NCBI GenBank assembly: GCA_012295275.1
Contig: CM022670.1
Span: 27,248,244 to 27,312,243 of the forward strand
Source: Chrysomallon squamiferum
Taxonomy: Eukaryota; Mollusca; Gastropoda; Neomphalida; Peltospiridae
Direction of reading: 5' to 3'
DNA: 64,000 nt
The notes under the pieces are model-generated. The model saw nothing but the letters and a program-made list of their open reading frames with translations, did not search any database and was not told the DNA's origin. Within the stretch, counting starts at the first letter, position 1, and each line of letters begins with the position of its first letter. This document shows, in pieces, positions 1 through 46,801 of the stretch. Position numbers and translations under genes: made by a program.

Positions 1-13
1 AAATAAATAAATA

Positions 14-55
<42 letters not shown>

Positions 56-423
56 TATTATTATTATTGTTATTATAAGTAGATAAATAAAAAAGGAAGT
101 AGCAATTTAATAAGTACAAAAATAAATTAATTAAAATATAATAAATAAACGAATGAATGAATGAATGAAGGAATAAATAAATATATGAATAAATAACTTA
201 AAAAATAATAAAATAAAATAAGATAAAAATAAAAATAAAAATAAATGAAAAATAGACAAATAAATAAAATAAAATAAATAGAAAGCATATAAATACGTTT
301 GTAATTAAGCAAGTACGGAAACAGGTAAGCACAAAAAGAAATAAAATAAAGGTAACACAGACAGACAGATATAAACAACAACACAGGTAAACAGAAGTAC
401 ACAGAACAAAGAGTAAAAGTTAC
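1..423. repeat. A/T-rich low-complexity DNA, downstream of lipase A exon 3
   Basis: Runs of TAA, AAAT and AATA triplets and tetramers with no coding segment on either strand. On the minus strand this is the start of lipase A intron 3, right after a GTAAC donor. The exon that should carry the catalytic serine is not here, so it must lie beyond the left edge if it exists. Confidence 0.75.
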
Positions 424-1361
424 TTGTATAGTTTTGATGAGGTGAGCTATCATGGCACCGACTACACGTGCATTTGCCGTGGCCTGGGGGTAAGGTGGGA
501 GCGCGCCCTTTCCCCACCCCACAATTATAACATTGACGTCATTGCGGTTTAAAAACTCGTCTTTCATTTTCTGAAATAGATTTTCACTTATAAACCTCAG
601 TGTTAAACTTTCACATTTACTAACAATATACATGAATTCGGGTTTTTCATTTTCTGAAATAAACGAGTAGATTTAATCATTTATAAACTTGATGACACAA
701 TAGTGACACATCTTGTATGGTTTCATTCTCTCCATCTTTCTGTTTCTCTTTTACTCTATCTCTCTCTCTCCTTGTTGATTTGTTTGTTTCTTGCTCTTTC
801 TTTCCCTCTGTCTTTCTGAGGATATGCCTATTTTTTAGTAATATAATTGTAGAATTTTAAAAAACAGTTTATTTTTATATTTTTATTTTCCTACCTTCAT
901 CCACTTAGCATCTCCAGATTTTAGAAAGCCGTGAACAATTATCTTGGTTGGTCTACTGTCACTGAAACTAGACGCCATCAACGACCTGACGTCACTATAG
1001 TCGAGTGCTTCACCGTTATTCACATTCTGTTGAGTGAAGAGGGTAAAGCTAGGGTTGATGAAACTGGGTGACTCTGGTACAAAGTTGACGAGCCTGTGTG
1101 AACTGAAGAACGGGGAGCTGGTATCAAAACATCCCAGATCATCGTAACATTTGCTTGTACCTGAAATACGTACAAGTTTTTATATAAACCAAAACAGCGA
1201 ATAGCTTTGTAGCATTTGCTTATTCCTGAACTGTATCAGTCATTAATATATATGTATGTATGTATATTCACGTGTATGTATATATGTATGTTTGTTAGTT
1301 TATAGTCTCAAATTAGGTATGTGTTTGTGTTCATGTTCATATGTATGTGATTGTATCTGTT

Positions 1362-1407
<46 letters not shown>

Positions 1408-1558
1408 TGTGTGTTTGTTGAGAGCTATCTATAAAACAAATCAAGAGGTATGGAAATTTAAACACTATCTGTTACGTACGATTCAGTTTTGATACAGATT
1501 TGGGTTGAACCAAGCCTAGCAGTACGAAAATAACCAGTACTTTCAACATGGCCGTCAT
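424..1558 (-). CDS. Pancreatic lipase-like protein A, partial (exons 1-3)
   Basis: This is the 5' part of a secreted triacylglycerol lipase of the pancreatic lipase family. Three exons join in frame on the minus strand: 1558-1480 (79 bp, start codon 1556-1558), 1160-895 (266 bp) and 570-424 (147 bp). Their lengths and phases match exons 1-3 of lipase B exactly. Exon 1 gives a signal peptide beginning MTAMLKVLVIFVLLGLVQ. Exon 2 carries the family start KCYDDLGCF, the stretch SPSFINPSFTLFTQQNVNNG and the strand-plus-oxyanion segment RPTKIIVHGFL. Exon 3 carries NVIIVGWGKGALPPYPQATAN. Splice sites are canonical: donors GTACGT, GTAGG and GTAAC, acceptors TTTCAG. The exons holding the catalytic Ser, Asp and His are not in the window. 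The gene may therefore continue to the left or be a truncated copy. Open frames with no stops favour a working gene. Confidence 0.85.
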
Positions 1559-1615
1559 CCAGAAAAAAAGCGATATCTGCGGTTACGAAATGAACTGATA
1601 ATCTGTCACTCAGCA

Positions 1616-1626
1616 CTATATATATA
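1616..1626 (-). promoter_or_regulatory. Possible TATA box of lipase A
   Basis: A TATATATAG-like stretch on the minus strand lies about 60 bases upstream of the lipase A start codon, a workable spacing for a short 5' UTR. AT-rich simple repeats are common here, so chance is a real alternative. Confidence 0.25.
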
Positions 1627-1837
1627 CATCAACACAGGGTTCCTTTTTCAGTGGCAGTTGTTAGAGTTTTGTTTGTCGTCATACGTTAAGATTGTTACAA
1701 AATCAAATAAACATTCTAAGTGATGAGACATATATATATATTTTAAAGGCTGTAAAATTATTGACTTATTTTTAATAGTTGTCACATTTTGTTATATATT
1801 TATACATTTTTAAAGATTGTGCAATCAGCAATGCATT

Positions 1838-1975
1838 ATATATACATTATATATACATTATATATATATAATGTATATATAATGTATATATAATATATAT
1901 ATAATGTATATATAATGTATATATAATATATATATAATGTATATATAATGTATATATAATGTATATATAATGTCT
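1838..1975. repeat. Palindromic AT minisatellite (TATATAATG units)
   Basis: About 140 bases of alternating TATACATTA and TAATGTATA units, largely self-complementary and able to form hairpins. It lies upstream of lipase A and holds no coding potential. Confidence 0.8.
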
Positions 1976-2293
1976 TCATTAAAAATATATATATATATTT
2001 TTTTTTAAATAAAATTAGCAATAACGAAGACATTCATTGTCCATAAACCAGCATCGTTAATAAAAAGAAATCAAAATTTTAATAACTGAATATACGGATA
2101 AACAAACAAATAAAAATTTAAAAAAATGATTATAAAAGTAATAAATCTCTATTGTTATTTATTACAACGACAGTAATAACAATAATATTAATAATTATAA
2201 TAATAACCATAATAATAAGAATAAGAATAAGAATAAGAATAAGAATAAGAATAAGAATAACCATAATAACAAGAACAATACAACAACAATAAT

Positions 2294-3175
2294 GATGAAC
2301 CTGTGTGAACTGAAGAACGGGGAGCTGGTATCAAAACATCCCAGATCATCGTAACATCTGCTTGTACCTGAAATACGCATAAGTTTTTATATAAACCAAA
2401 ACAGCGAATAGCTTTGTAGCATTTGCTTATTCCTGAACTGTATCCGTCATTAATATATATCAAAATAACACATATCAGAATAATATTTGCTTATACCTGA
2501 ACTATATGTATTTGTTTGAACCAAAATAATACAGATATCCGTAAAATATACTTATTCCTAAAAAATATAAGAATTTCTGTATATCAATACAACGAATGTT
2601 CATTGTAATATTTGCTTATTTCTGAAATATATACATTTCAGCATATTCGAAAACAGTTGTAACACTGACATCTTCAAATATGTTTATTCCTGAAATACAA
2701 GAATAACCCAGATCGTATCATCCGCTTATTCCTGAATTATACTAAAACAATGGCCTTGCCGAGTTTGCTAAAGTCTTAGAGGTCGTAACTCTAACTCTTA
2801 CGCTAAACTGAAGTGAAATTGTTGTGGTAACTTTGGATAATATTTGGTAACTGTGTCACTTATTTATAAATAGAAAATAGTCTAGATGTCGTAACATGTG
2901 CTTATTCACGAAATACTATATATGAAAACAATTTTTGGTTATTCATGAAATATAGTATTAAAATATCCCAGATCTTCGAAAGATTTACTTATTCCTGTAT
3001 TATATTAGTTATCTGTATATGTTAAAACAACCCGATGTATGTCTGTGTGTATTTTTATATGTATGTATGTATATTCTCGTGTATGTATATATGTATGTTT
3101 GTTAGTTTATAGTCTCAAATTAGGTATGTGTTTGTGTTCATGTTCATATGTATGTGATTGTATCTGTTATTGTGT

Positions 3176-3222
<47 letters not shown>

Positions 3223-3332
3223 TGTTGAGAGCTATCTATAAAACAAATCAAGAGGTATGGAAATTTAAGCACTATCTGTTACGTACGTTTCTGTTTTGAT
3301 ACAGATTTGGGCCGAACCAGGCCTAGTAGTAT
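2294..3332 (-). pseudogene. Decayed partial duplicate of lipase A exons 1-2
   Basis: Positions 2294-2460 repeat 1092-1253, which is the 5' part of exon 2 with its acceptor and intron 1 flank. Positions 3043-3332 repeat 1242-1530, which is intron 1 with its TG repeat and the 3' part of exon 1. Both are nearly identical to the source and in the same orientation, so this is a tandem duplication. The exon 1 copy keeps its GTACGT donor (exon edge at 3287) but has lost the start codon and half the signal peptide. The exon 2 copy stops after about 25 codons and runs into a microsatellite. It cannot make a lipase. The two parts are pushed apart by the degenerate array at 2461-3003. Confidence 0.8.
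2461..3003 (-). repeat. Degenerate tandem array of a splice-acceptor motif
   Basis: About seven to nine diverged units of 45-70 bases, each with the plus-strand core TTTGCTTATTCCTGAA. On the minus strand this reads TTCAG followed by GAATAAGCAAAT. The same core forms the real lipase A exon 2 acceptor near 1150-1166, its intron copy near 1210-1228, and the duplicated pair near 2357-2374 and 2420-2438. Array units start near 2476, 2533, 2600, 2667, 2709, 2882, 2936 and 2971. Several also keep the flanking CAGATC-TCGTAA sequence of exon 2. Confidence 0.65.
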
Positions 3333-3747
3333 TTTATTATTTTATTTGTTTGTTAATCATGTTTTTTTTTTTTCTTACTTGTAGTGATATACTTCAGTTG
3401 TATTTGTTTTTGTTGTAATGAGATATAAAAGTCTCTGACATATGGGCTGTTCTTACAGATAACCAGCAATGAAAATCGTGCGCTCTCACACTGACAAGAA
3501 AAATCTTCCTTTGACAGGATTTTGTCTAGATTTGAAAAACCTATGAAGAACGCATCGCTTCCATCCAGAGCTCTGTAACATTAAGCAAACGATTACTTTT
3601 TTTTTTTTAATTGGCGAGGACTCGGGAAGTAATATATGTGTGTGTGTGTATATATATATATACATGGTTTACACTCAAATATTAAGAAAATATAATTTTA
3701 TAAATAGAGAAATATGGCGAAGAAAGAAGTAGAACAGAAAAGAAATA

Positions 3748-4462
3748 CAGTGGTACCTCGACTTACGAGTGCCCCAACTTACGAGTAGTCGCGTGGTCGA
3801 TTTTTTGCTTTGAATTGCGAGCCAAAATCTGAGTAACGAGCGAGCTTCAGATATGCCGTCGCTAGTTGGAGCAACGAACAACACAACATCCGTCCAGCAT
3901 CCCACGTCTCATATGGTTACCCGGCCGTGGAAGCATGTCTGTTGTGTTGTGTTCGCGTTTTGTGCACTATTTTGCTAAATTTCTTTTTCTTTGACCATGG
4001 ATCGTAAGAAAGTGAGTGGACAGTGCTGAGAGGAAGCCAATGAGGTCCATTGAATTAAAGATGAAATCATAGAAAAACATGAGCGAGGTGTGCATGTAGT
4101 CGACTAGGCTAGGCAGTACGAGCGTAGTACCATACTGAAGCAGAATGAGTCTGTAAAGGCTATAACTCCAGCCAATGGCGCTAAAGTAATTTGTCTGATC
4201 TCCAAGATAAATACACTTTACAAAACCAATTTATTTCTTTACATTCTCTTTTATTTTGTTTTTATACAAAATTTGTCATTTATAAATACATTTTTCTTAT
4301 TTAAAAACACGTTACAAAAACAATGGGATGGTTTTAGGTTGCTGGAATGGCTTAAAGGTATTTCAATTAATTTCGATTTAAAATATCGATTTGATTTACG
4401 AGCAAATTGAGTTACGAGCTTGATCACGGAACGAATTAAACTCGTAAGTCAATGTACCACTG
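3748..4462 (+). mobile_element. Decayed Tigger/pogo-type DNA transposon
   Basis: Terminal inverted repeats begin CAGTGGTACCTCGACTTACG on the left and, read from the right end inward, CAGTGGTACATTGACTTACG. Both ends are flanked by TA (3746-3747 and 4463-4464), the Tc1/mariner-pogo target site. Inside, from about 3997, a broken plus-strand frame starts MDRKKVSG and continues with DEIIEKHERGVHVVD and RSTILKQNESVKAI-like pieces. This resembles the N-terminal CENP-B-like DNA-binding region of Tigger transposases. Several stops and the short length (715 bp) show it is dead. The DDE catalytic part is missing. Confidence 0.75.
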
Positions 4463-4464
4463 TA

Positions 4465-5434
4465 CTTTAAGGAAAGAAAGATAAAACTCTTTATGGAAAT
4501 CATCTTTTTAAAAATCTTTAATCGATATCGAGATGACCTGGTGGTTGGTTATAAGAAATTGTCAAGTGAGGAGTGACACTGGCTTTGATATCACGAGTCA
4601 TGGCGACCTTCGTTGTTACTGCAAAATATGGTCAGCTTGATAACATGATCTGATATAGGACAATATGCCAGTAACGCGTTTACTAGATCTGAATGCTGGA
4701 AAATATATTTTGCTATGCTTGTATATAACGTATTTTAAAGAGTATATAACATGTTCTGTGTATACTGTATTGAAATAGACTTAGCTTATTTGTAAGACGT
4801 AGTTCTTAGTCTGTATGTAACATTTCTGAAACATTTATATCTGAAAATAGTATGATATGGTTGGTATATAATACTCAAGGATTGGCCACTATACAATATC
4901 AAAAATATAAATAGCTTGACCAACATAAAACATTTTGGAAAACACTGTATAAAGTTTTTGGAAATGTTTATGATAAAAAAATATATTTTTTTAAAGTAAA
5001 CTATCTATCCGTAAATTTTAGCAAATAATATTAGATTTGACTAGAATAAATATAACATATTGATTGACCAAAATATACACTGTTCGAAATTTGTGTGACT
5101 TGGCCTCTGTTTTATTTACAGGAAGAAAAGATAAACCTTGACCTATATATTAATGTACTGAAAAATACATTACACATGACTTGTCTATGGAAAAATACTT
5201 GTAATAATTTAAAGTTTTAATGTTATAGATTTTTATTTTGCTGTTATTTGTTAATATCTAAAGATTACAAGTTTTAAAAGCTGTATCTAACAGTATAAAT
5301 GCATGTTTAAAATGACACGCGGTGACATGTACTCGAAAGTCATATCGTGAAACGTCAGATTAATAATTCACATGTCGTTTATTTCTTATCAGACAGCTTT
5401 GTACGAACTATCTACAGAAAACAGTTCCTTCTGG
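4465..5434. other. Intergenic, upstream of lipase B
   Basis: AT-rich unique-looking DNA. A TATAAAT motif near 5294 could serve lipase B about 140 bases downstream, but nothing else supports it. No exon is seen on either strand. Confidence 0.5.
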
Positions 5435-12901
<7,467 letters not shown>

Positions 12902-12942
12902 AAATCTTTATCATCTGAACATCTTGGCTGTTTAGTGTACAT

Positions 12943-12948
12943 ATTAAA
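12943..12948 (+). terminator. Polyadenylation signal of lipase B (ATTAAA)
   Basis: ATTAAA, the commonest variant of AATAAA, lies 42 bases after the lipase B stop codon. A T-rich stretch follows within 30 bases. Confidence 0.55.
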
Positions 12949-14767
12949 GTTATCTTACAAAAAATATGTTTGTCTTTTTATCAGATTTTATGTGTATGTG
13001 TCTATTTATCTCTGTTAGTCTGTGCATATAATAATAAAATAAGAGATAAGATACTTCATTTTAATAAAGAAGTCTTTGGGCTCTCTCTGGAATGCAAAAA
13101 TATGGGGAAAAAACGCACAAGTGATTGATACTTTGATCTTATGCAATAATTAAATTCTGACCCTTTTAACATCAAGAAAAGATAGTATAATATTATTAAT
13201 ATTTATTTTTCTGAATGTGATCAGTAACATACGTAATAACAGAAATCACTTCTTACACCAGCTCACTGTCAACACATTTTATCTAGCTCAGTTCTTTTCC
13301 ACTATGCGTAGGCTTGCATTGATACTTAAAATGATTCACTAAGAAGCTTGTTATTGCATACAAATAAACAAGTTAACTTATAATGTATACAGAGATTAAA
13401 TAAAATTACTGTTGTATTTACACTTAGCAACTAATAATAAAATACATGAATAAAATAGTTTGATTACAAACCATTCGATTTTCTTTCCTTGATCATCATT
13501 TTACATTTGATAATCTTGTAAGTATAATTTTCTTTAAAATTTTATTTCTATATTTATTTTTAATATTTAATTTATATTCATTTTTGTGAAGTGATGACTA
13601 TAACGTATGAAAAAAGTACATCGTGAATATTAATTTGGGTGTGTACTTCAAGAACATGAACTTCTGCCTTTAAGATAAACACATTCATTTTTATTGGATT
13701 AAAAAAAGGCATGAATAAACATCAAATGATATATCCTGAGGGAAATTTAATGAAGAGTTCTATCACAAATACTGAAAAAAAAAAAATCGTTTAGTATAAT
13801 TGACAAACTTTTCTGTTTCTTAAGCCATATTGCATACATACTGCTCACCAACAGATCAAGACTAATAATAAAAATAAAAACATTTTAATTTGCAACATCA
13901 ATTTTATTAAGCATCTCACACAACATATGATGAAATAAACAAAAGCAAGCAGTTACTTATCATATGAAATCAACAACTAAGTAGATAACATATTTGTCAC
14001 AAAGCAAATTCTTTTTGAAATAAGTGTTTGCATATTACAATTATACCTTACAGCAATACAGTTTTATATAAACACATAACATATATGTATACGAAATTAC
14101 TACAATTTTTTTTTCTGAAATTAAACTATAAGAAAGTGAGTGTTGATTATTTTCTAATCTTCATTTATTGTACATAATCGGTGAACAATGTTTTGATGAT
14201 TAAATTAATATGTGAAATAACTGAAAAATCAGAAAAGAAGGAAAGAGAGACAGAAAGAGAGAAAGGGTGAGAAAGGGAGAGAATGAGTGAGAAGGATAGA
14301 GAAAGAAAAAGAGAAAGAGAGAACGAGAGAAAGGAAGGAGAAAAGGAGGGAATGAGTGAGTGAGAAGGACAGAGAAAGAAAAAGAGAAAGAGAGAACGAG
14401 AGAAAGGATGAGAAAAGGAGGGAATGAGTGAGAAGGATAGAGAAAGAAAAAGAGAAAGAGAGAACGAGAGAAAGGAAGGAGAAAGGGAGGGAATGAGAGA
14501 GCAGGACAGAGAAAGACATATGTGAGCGCTGCAAGAACATTGACATCACAGCAGATGTTGTTAAATATTTTATGTGATTTTTATATTAACTTGTTTTTAA
14601 AGTTCAAATATAAATATTTTTCTTTTCTATCTTTTATTTTTGTTTTAGAATGTAGCTATAAAAAATGATTTTACATTTATATAAATTGATTAATACCTAT
14701 TTTGATCTATTTTCAGAATCATGATCGTCTAGTTGTGAAAGGATATTAAATTAATCCACATTCTTAA

Positions 14768-14800
<33 letters not shown>

Positions 14801-14974
14801 CAAGATATATATAATTTTCAAATATTTAGCTTTTTAACTATTTTCTTTAATGTCATTATTTATCAAAGTAAATGTAAGAGGGACTGTGTGAATTATTTGT
14901 GTGTGTTACAATACTGAACAGGTGATTTGTTGTCAAATTCTCTAACAGTTTATCTAAATGATTGTTGCCTGCAG
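12949..14974. other. Intergenic between lipase B and the TSP1 gene
   Basis: AT-rich DNA between two convergent genes. Apart from the purine minisatellite at 14224-14513 I see no exon, transposon end or RNA gene. Confidence 0.5.
14224..14513. repeat. Purine-only minisatellite
   Basis: About 290 bases almost free of pyrimidines, made of roughly three copies of an 80-90 base unit containing GAGAAAGAGAGAACGAGAG and GGAGGGAATGAGTGAG. Such tracts can form triplex (H-DNA) structures. The minus-strand open frame of Ser/Leu/Phe across it is an artefact. Confidence 0.85.
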
Positions 14975-15181
14975 GTTTCTATGTTGAAGCACCAAAGATT
15001 GCAGCCAGTGCACATCAACAGCAGCACATGTCAACAGCAGCGCACATCAACAGCAGTGCACATCAACAGCAGCGCAAGTCAACATCAGCGCACGTCAACA
15101 TCAGCGCACGTCAAACAGCAGCGCCTGTGCAAAGCACGTTGCCAACTCTTGCAACGCCCTCTTCATAATCAGCACCTGCAG
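14975..15181 (+). other. Orphan exon-like segment (H/S/Q/T-rich)
   Basis: A good acceptor (TTGCCTGCAG) and a good donor (GTGAGA at 15182) bracket 207 bases that are open in two frames. One frame reads GFYVEAPKIAASAHQQQ and then Ala/Ser/His/Gln repeats, ending in TAA near 15166. The other stays open to the donor. The middle is a 15-base repeat (CATCAACAGCAGCGCA-like). Its phase would fit after lipase B exon 11, so an alternative last exon is possible. It could equally be a repeat with chance splice sites. Confidence 0.3.
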
Positions 15182-15589
15182 GTGAGACAGAAAGCAGTAG
15201 AAAACACAGAACGTATAATACACACACTGAATATAAAACATTAGACAGAATGTATAATAAATACACGCTGACTATAAAACATTATAGAGAATGTATAATA
15301 CACACACACTGAATATATAACAGATAGAATGTACGATAAATACACACACACTGAATATATAACATTAGACAGGATTGAAAAACATTTCTTATACAAACAT
15401 AACAGGTACTAAAAGCTGTCAAATATGAAATGTGTTGCAAGAAAGAATACTGTCTTAAAAAGTCAAAGTGCTGACTGATATAAAATAAATAACTGACAAA
15501 CACTAGCCAAAGCCAGATAAAAAGTTAACACAGCAGTTAATTATTTGATCATTTAGCAGAGTCCGTTTTCTTCTCTTGCTGAGATTTTT

Positions 15590-41961
<26,372 letters not shown>

Positions 41962-42104
41962 TAGGATACGTTTATCATACTTAGAATGCAAACATCTTTA
42001 TGAAGAAACTGAGTGAAAGTTTAAAGCTGGTGAGAATGTCGGTTTGCTTTTATGTTGGAAATCTGAATCAAGAGATTTTTCAAAATCTTAATGGTGAAAT
42101 CCTG

Positions 42105-42215
42105 ATTGTCAAACTGATGGAAATCTGCAATATATGCTGTCCGCCTTTTGGAAATCTGCAATATGAAACACTAATTGTCCGCCTTTTGAAAATCTGCAAT
42201 ATGAAACACTAATTG
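42105..42215. repeat. About 33-base tandem repeat upstream of the TSP1 gene
   Basis: Three copies of GGAAATCTGCAATATGAAAC followed by a CTAATTGTCCGCC-like tail, 150-250 bases upstream of the start codon of the TSP1 gene. It could be promoter-proximal or part of the 5' UTR. Confidence 0.7.
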
Positions 42216-43191
42216 TTTGCCTGTTGAAAGTCTGGATATTGAAACAAATGACTGTCAGAGTTTGTGTTGAGAGATATAACTAGCGACTGTCAGACTGACA
42301 CGGTTCTGACAGATGAAGATCTTGTACTGCAGATGATGACGTCTCGCCGGTTCAGATGTCAACCGCCGAATAAGCAACAAATCAGCAGCGTTGGTTTGTT
42401 GTTTGTCTCTCGTGCATTATTCAGTATTTTGTTAATTAAGCGTGCTCGTTGACTGGTGTATGAATCAATAACACGCTTAATTAAGCTTGCCATAATTACA
42501 TTTTTTATTTATTCACTTACAGGTGCGAATGAAATAATTGCTGTCTTCGCGTCAACTGGTATGTAAATGTTTAAAGATTATAAGCCAGTAACTTCCGAAA
42601 GTCTTGTATATTCGCTAAACTTGATCCCTAGGGCGATGCAGATACATATATAATTCAATTTAGTAATTAATTAAAAGAAAACTTTACACGCAGTGACATA
42701 AAACCTATGAAAGTTATTATCGAGTTAAGGTTCAAATGTTTCCTCTGAATTGTTAATGAACCGACACGTTCCAGCCATAAAATGGGCAGCCAGGGCAACG
42801 TGAACATTTGGTGAACATTTCACTGTGAAAATGGAAGGGTGTTAAAGTGTTGAGTTATCGTCAAAAACATACTCACTTATTCATTTCCATCATACATAGA
42901 CATGCAAGGACCATTAAGTTAACTGTGTGGTGTTTTTGTGTTTTTTTTTTGTTGTTGTTTGATTTTTCTTGTGTAGCGAACCCTCCCCCCCCCAAAAAAA
43001 AAAAAAAAAAAAAAAGAAGAAGATAAAAATAATTAGGTGAGACTGCAGGTCTTTGGTTGACTGCTGAGACATAATATTAACAATTAAATGAAACAAAGAA
43101 ATATTTCTTTCAATTATTAATGACTTGGTAACATATTTGAAATAATTATGTTTTTTCTTTTTCTTTTTTTTTTTTTTTATTATTATTTGTA

Positions 43192-43241
<50 letters not shown>

Positions 43242-43557
43242 TTTTATTTATTATTTTATTTATTTATTTATTTACTTATTTATTTGACCTTTATTGTTGT
43301 CAATATTAGTAATCAGTTTCAAAATGCAGTCATTTCCGATCTAGTCTTGTCAGTGCCGTCATTTTGATTTTTAACTATTGTCGTGGCACTTACGAAATAG
43401 GAAGAAGAAAGATTTTAAATTTAAAAGAATAGAAATTAAGAAAGAAATAAATGATAAAATAAACTAGTATAAATTATTCTATTATTATCAAAACTAAATA
43501 ATAAATGACAAAAAAACTATTTTCATTTTTAAATTTTTTTTTTACTTTTCGAATTAC

Positions 43558-43627
<70 letters not shown>

Positions 43628-43845
43628 AGTAGAAGTATTAGTAGTACGAGATAACAGTAGATGGGCCTGTATTTGTACTTCTAAGCAAAAAAAAAATTTT
43701 GATCGAAACTCTTGCTCTTGTATGATGGTCAGTGCAAAACATTAAACAGACTGAGTCCCTCAATGATGCACTAGAAACTTTGTTGGTTGTTATTAAAATA
43801 ATTACTGTGAAGAAATCAGTAAAATACCGGTTTAAAAATAAACAA

Positions 43846-43948
<103 letters not shown>

Positions 43949-46767
43949 CAGTTCTGTATACGTGTTGGAAGTACAAATAATACAATCGTTTTCTTTACTA
44001 TTTCGATCACTGTGATAACGAAAAGAGTTAATAATCATGCCTAATTATGCATTATGGACCAGTATACCTCGATTCAGCAATATAAATAAACTGTTGATGC
44101 AGTATATAATCATAATCCTTGCCCAAAAACAAACTGATAAGTGAAAAAAAATGGATAGCTATTCATTATTGTCAATTAATGTCCAGTCTGTCGATGCAAA
44201 TAATTGTTTGTTTGTTTTTTTTCCGCGAGGTAACCTGTTATTTGAACAAACAGGTTCACGGCTGTTGCACGGACAAGTGCTCTCGTAAATCAGCCATATT
44301 TGGTAATGACCCTTTTAGCTAGACACTGACCTGGTCACTTGTTTCACACACTGTCCAGGTCGCTTTTATCACTTGTTACCTGTTGTTCGAATCGCAGCAG
44401 GCAAACGTGGTTATAAAGGCGTGTAATTTTGATGGAAGTTGAAGTTACCCATTTTTAGCTCGAGGTGTAAGATATACATAGTCATAATTATGTCCTTGTG
44501 AGGTTTAAAAATTTGATCTATGATCTATGTATTATAGAATTGATCTGTAAAAAGAAATAGAGGGAAAAACTGTTGTATTTTTGAATATATTTATGGTTAA
44601 GATTCCCAATTTTCATCATGATGGTCGTCGTTATGGATCCAAATCGTGATACGATTCTGAAATTAAAGAAACAGGTTTTTGTAGATGATTTTCAGTTATA
44701 CCATAATGACGGTGGCCATATTAGCTCAGCAATAAATACATTTATGTGTTCTCTTATTCTGTTTACATATAAATTCTACCATGCATAGATCAAAATTTAT
44801 ATATATATATATATATAAAAAAAAAAAAAAATGTCAGAATACGTATAATTAGATTTAGCTGATTTATGTGTGCTGAATGGTCAAACCAGAGGAAAGTTAA
44901 AACTTAATGGTTTGTATGAACGGGCCTTTAGTCGGCAGTAGTACATTAAATTTAATTATACGTTAGAGTTAAAGGATGGTTGAAAGGGGGCTTTTCTCAC
45001 CGTTCAGGGCAAAACAGATTGTTAAATTGGTAGTCCTGTATGTGCGGCCTGATATAAAAACGTTTTAACTGGCAATAGATTCAGATCACGTCTTAAAGAC
45101 TCAGTGAAACCACTGCTTTGAATAAATATTAAATTACACTGTAGAATACAGTAATGTAAAAAAAAAAAAAAAAAAAAAAAAAATTACTGTCAATTTATAC
45201 CATTTCCAATTCAAGCTGAAGCCATTTTTGTATTTTGCTGTTGTTGTTTTTGTTGCTCTTTTTTTCCTCTTTTTAAAATTTTCTTCTCTCGTTTTTTTTC
45301 GGTTTGTCGTTTATTTGTTCAATCTTTCATCTCTGTTGGATTCGCCATTCCCTTATTGATTCTTTATCTTATATTAAATTAAATTTGTTTTTGTTTTCAT
45401 TATGATGAAACCTCTGACACTGCCTGATTTTACTGATATCACTGACAGTAATTTACAGCAGTAACTTTCTTTTCACTGTCTGCAGCAGGTATCGTTACTT
45501 AGAATTCCCGTTTATTACGAATATACGGCGCGTTCATGCATCTGTCCATTTTCGTCTTCAAATAAAGCAATCTATATGAATCCATTATTACAAAACTGTG
45601 TCATATTTCCGCGGTACAGGCATACTCAGACAGATTTTCTAATGTGATAAACAGTGTCTTTAAACAAATTATTCAGTTTATTTTTGTTTTTGAACATTTT
45701 TCACTAAATCTTGTAACATCGCCGAATTCACCAATTGTAAGTAGATACAACATCACCATGACGCAGCAAATTTTTCACATCTGGTAAAATAACAAAGGAA
45801 AGACCTTGAAAAAAATAATTTACAATAATAAAATTATAATAAAATAGGTCAGTCTCTCATGTGATGTCAAGGCAAATACTTAATTTGTAAAGATTTGAAT
45901 TCCTTAGTTTGATAAAAATAAAAAACTGGTTACTGATTTTTAAAATAATTGTAACATGCATTACGAAATACCTGTTACGGAAATATAAATATATTCGAAT
46001 ACAGTGTGGCAAGCAACGATATTTATCTTTTGAAATATATAATAAAGGTCAATGTTAATTTAATGAAGACGTTTTCGTCTGAATAAAGTACGTGCTAAGT
46101 ATAGATAGGTAAGATAGGCTTGATTCTGTGTTTTAGACAGACATCTTTAATTTAAAATGATCTCGTCAAAATAGGCAATTATAATAGAAACCAGAAACTT
46201 TTTCCATTATAGGCCAACGAGTTAATATCAGCAAACTGAAAGAAAATAATATAAATAAAAAAATAAAAAAAAAAAAAAAATTGTTTTTGTTTTTTGTTTT
46301 GTTCTCTAATGAAATTGAAATCGCCACGGAAAGGGCAGTGTAACGTGAAAGAAGCTACAAATCCACATTAAAACTTCGCATTAAAAATGTTTGTTTTTTT
46401 TTTTTTTGTTTTTTTAAGAATTACTTATAATAAATATTGCTTATTCAGATTACCTGGCTACGACAAAAATCATCGTTCGTAATAGAAAAACTGAAAATTT
46501 TTTTAGTTTATAGAATATATATACATATAAAATTAATTTGATTTCTTGTATTATATCAATGTTCACGTTTTCGACATGTTGAAGTTAAATACCTCTGATT
46601 TTTTTATTTTTAAAAATAAATAATATTACTGTACTTAATATAATCTGGGTGAACTACTACATTATTCAATAACAGACAGCAAATAATTGGTAGGAACTGT
46701 CAACAAAAATAACTTTGTATCTATTTTAGATCATATTTTAATACATTCATTTCTTTCTCTTTCTCTG

Positions 46768-46801
<34 letters not shown>

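Noticed and set aside
14229-14549. Minus-strand Ser/Leu/Phe protein of 106 residues
   Set aside because: A translation of purine-only repeat DNA. The same reasoning covers 52290-52682.
41962-41991. Upstream extension of the TSP1 gene start
   Set aside because: It would begin with TTG. The ATG at 41961 is followed directly by a signal peptide.
44119-44322. Short frame with GCCTDKCSRKSAIFG, similar to the CC-x-x-x-C start of an insulin A chain
   Set aside because: The fourth A-chain cysteine is missing, there is no signal peptide or B chain, and the region is AT-rich with a T-tract upstream. Probably chance.
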